Source: Ancylobacter oerskovii
Lineage (GTDB): Bacteria; Pseudomonadota; Alphaproteobacteria; Rhizobiales; Xanthobacteraceae
Direction of reading: 5' to 3'
Assembly: GCF_018390555.1 (NCBI RefSeq)
Contig: NZ_JAHBGB010000041.1
Coordinates: 326,590-390,589 of the forward strand
DNA: 64,000 bases
A program made the translations under genes and the position numbers. The notes beneath the pieces were generated by a model, which worked only from the letters and a program-made list of their open reading frames with translations, was not told the DNA's origin and made no database searches. Positions 62,524 to 64,000 of the stretch are shown here, piece by piece (position 1 is the first letter of the stretch; each line of letters starts with the position of its first letter).

Positions 62524-63480
62524 ATGTCCGCCTCCGCCGCCGAAACCTTCGCCCACACGCCGTTCGACGGCTCGCGCAAGCCGTTTTCCATCGCGCTCGC
62601 CCCGCTCGACCTCGCCGAATGGATCGAGCCGGATCCGCGCCTCGCCGCCCGGCTCGCCGAGCGTGCCGAGCTCATGGTCGGCAAGCGCGACGTCGTGCTG
62701 CGCGAGGAGCCGGGCACCCGCGCCGCCCAGCGCGAGGTGCTGGAGCTGCTCGTCGCCCATCTGACGGAGCGTTTCCCGCAGGATTACCGGCTCGACGGCC
62801 GCCGTCTCACGGTGGTCCCGGCCGGCGTCACCGTCGACCTCGACGACGACAGCGAGCCGCCCTTCGCGCTTGCCGGCCGCATCCTCTCCGACGACCTGCT
62901 GCTGCTCACCCCCGGCCCGCAGGGCTACCGGCTGGTGGCGGCGGTGCTGTGCTTTCCCTCCGCCTGGTCGCTGGCGGAGAAGTTCGGCCAGTCGCTCGAC
63001 GGCCTGCATGCCGCCGTGCCCGGCTATCCCGACAAGATGGCGCGGGTGATGAACCGCATCTTCGACAACCTCAAGGTCGAGCAGCCGGTCTGGCGGGTGA
63101 ACTGGTCGATCTATCCCGACGACGAGATGCACCATCCCGAATCCAAGGAGCGTCCGCGCGGCTGGTTCGACGATCCCGCCCATCTCGACGCCTCCGCCTT
63201 CGTGCGGGTGGAGCGGCAGACGCTGCGCCGGCTGCCGGTCAGCGGCGACCTGCTGTTCACGGTGCGCATCCATGTCGATCCGTTCGAGGCGTTCCGCCGC
63301 CACCCGCAGGGGCGCGAGCTGGCCGCCAGCCTGCGCGAGCAGATCCTCGGCCTCGATCCGGCGCAGCTCGCCTACAAGGCATTGACCGATCACCGCGATG
63401 CGGTCGCCGGGGCGCTCGCCGCCATTGCCGCGGTGCCGGCGGAGCAGGGGGCGGAGGCGTCCGGCGAGGCGGTGGCCTGA
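62524..63480 (+). CDS. DUF3445 / heme-dependent oxidative N-demethylase family
   Basis: The 318-residue product matches DUF3445: SRKPFSIALAPLDLAEWIEPD near the N-terminus, AAVLCFPSAWSLAEKFGQSLDGLHAAVPGY in the centre and YPDDEMHHPESKERP. Members of this family have been described as heme-dependent oxidative N-demethylases acting on small methylated amines, but most are untested. The invariant histidines (near GLHAAVPG and EMHHPE) are candidate ligands. No amine-oxidation genes flank it. Confidence 0.85.
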   Translation: MSASAAETFAHTPFDGSRKPFSIALAPLDLAEWIEPDPRLAARLAERAELMVGKRDVVLREEPGTRAAQREVLELLVAHLTERFPQDYRLDGRRLTVVPAGVTVDLDDDSEPPFALAGRILSDDLLLLTPGPQGYRLVAAVLCFPSAWSLAEKFGQSLDGLHAAVPGYPDKMARVMNRIFDNLKVEQPVWRVNWSIYPDDEMHHPESKERPRGWFDDPAHLDASAFVRVERQTLRRLPVSGDLLFTVRIHVDPFEAFRRHPQGRELAASLREQILGLDPAQLAYKALTDHRDAVAGALAAIAAVPAEQGAEASGEAVA

Positions 63481-63604
63481 CGGACGCTTCGCCGCGCGCG
63501 ACGCCTTGACGCGGCCGCGCCCATCGGGCTTCGCGGCGTTGCCGCAAGGGACGAGTTCCGCTAAAGCGGACGATGGCTGACATTATCCATTAGGAGGGGG
63601 TCGC

Positions 63605-63898
63605 ATGGCTGACCACGGAGCGCCGGAATACGCCACCGCCACCGGCAACGATTATGCCGAACATGAGGGCACCTACGGCTTCTTCGTGAAGCTGACCCTG
63701 GTGGGCACGCTCTCGCTTTGCAGCCTGATGATCGCGCTGGCGATCGGCGGCGTGAACGGGCACTGGGGGCTGTTCACCCTGGCGACGCTCGCCATCCTGG
63801 TGGCCACCGCCATCGGCCTCGCTTCCGAGAACGGCAAGCCGGCCATCGTCGGCGGCCTGCTCGCCCTTCTGGTGCTGCTGCTGATCGTTACTTCGTGA
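63605..63898 (+). CDS. aa3-type cytochrome c oxidase subunit IV-like protein
   Basis: The 97-residue product has a hydrophilic N-terminus (ATGNDYAEHEGTYGFFVKL) and two or three hydrophobic helices (LVGTLSLCSLMIALAIGG, LFTLATLAILVATAIGLA, IVGGLLALLVLLLIV). Its size and the EHEGTYGFFVKL block fit the small bacterial aa3 oxidase subunit IV family (CoxIV). In Rhizobiales this gene commonly precedes pntA, as here, 8 bases upstream. AGGAGGGGGTCGC precedes the start. Confidence 0.82.
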   Translation: MADHGAPEYATATGNDYAEHEGTYGFFVKLTLVGTLSLCSLMIALAIGGVNGHWGLFTLATLAILVATAIGLASENGKPAIVGGLLALLVLLLIVTS

Positions 63899-63906
63899 GT
63901 ATTGCC

Positions 63907-64000
63907 ATGCGTATCGCTGTTTTGAAGGAAGGTTCCGCCCAGGAGCCTCGTGTTTCGGCGTCGGTTGAGACGGTGAAGCGTCTTGTGGGTTTGGGCGGCG
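63907..64000 (+). CDS. pntA: NAD(P) transhydrogenase subunit alpha, start of gene
   Basis: The window ends after about 31 codons. The N-terminus MRIAVLKEGSAQEPRVSASVETVKRL matches the alanine-dehydrogenase/PntA N-terminal domain, whose members begin with a similar strand and the E-x-R-V motif. The window shows only this part, so the assignment rests on this stretch and on the CoxIV-type gene just upstream. The codons used here are visibly richer in T at the third position than those of neighbouring genes. Confidence 0.85.
   Translation, partial: MRIAVLKEGSAQEPRVSASVETVKRLVGLGG

Noticed and set aside
60040..63393. A 1117-codon minus-strand frame opposite pepF and the DUF3445 gene
   Set aside because: Antisense shadow crossing two well-supported genes and an intergenic gap.

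Overview
The window is high-GC chromosomal DNA from an alphaproteobacterium, most likely of the Hyphomicrobiales (Rhizobiales); a Xanthobacteraceae-type genome (Ancylobacter/Starkeya/Xanthobacter) is my best guess, from gene content and order only. Supporting signs are lysC-ptsP-prfA-prmC next to ubiG and clpB, phaR divergent from phaAB, a CpdR-type regulator beside tRNA-Val, an aa3 oxidase subunit IV gene just before pntA, IalB and DUF4167 proteins, and a ROSE-type thermosensor ahead of an Hsp20 gene.

Layout. 1-8.3 kb: leucine biosynthesis (leuC, leuD, leuB), with a small membrane protein and a zincin gene between leuC and leuD, then RidA, an RHH protein, a VOC protein and a two-gene Tat/GMC dehydrogenase unit. 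8.4-12.9 kb: a small exported protein, a farnesyl-diphosphate-type synthase, mtgA, rpmF and a degenerate-GGDEF/EAL protein. 12.9-15.8 kb: polyhydroxyalkanoate genes (phaR, phaA, phaB). 15.8-21.4 kb: a PepSY protein, an EamA transporter, a cupin protein, gloB, an IalB-like protein, a DUF1232 protein, thpR and a MOSC protein. 21.7-30.7 kb: DUF4167, prmC, prfA, ptsP and lysC on the minus strand, ubiG on the plus strand, and a glycine-rich membrane protein. 30.9-39.4 kb: clpB, an SPFH/NfeD pair, galU, a lytic transglycosylase and a DUF459/SGNH protein. 39.5-42.6 kb: two closely related polysaccharide pyruvyl transferase genes facing each other around an unrecognised gene. 43-49.3 kb: gltD and gltB, with a sigma-54-like promoter and a perfect palindrome upstream. 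49.8-53.9 kb: Pro-rich and PepSY-like exported proteins, Hsp20, an alpha/beta hydrolase and hisN. 54-57.3 kb: a gene-poor island. 57.3-64 kb: an N-formylglutamate amidohydrolase family gene, cpdR, tRNA-Val, a small exported protein, a histidine phosphatase, pepF, a DUF3445 protein, the oxidase subunit IV gene and the first codons of pntA.

The most unusual region is the island at 54.0-57.3 kb. It holds three copies of a roughly 98-nt element. Each copy has a similarly spaced promoter, a 5' stem-loop, an identical 39-nt core with two Shine-Dalgarno-complementary CCUCC motifs, and an intrinsic terminator. I read these as three genes for anti-SD small RNAs. Around them lie a frameshifted IS5-type transposase remnant, a nine-unit heptanucleotide repeat and long imperfect tandem repeats. 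Other notable signals are the ROSE-like thermometer before hsp20, the putative sigma-54 promoter of gltB, and the inverted paralogue pair at 39.6-42.6 kb.
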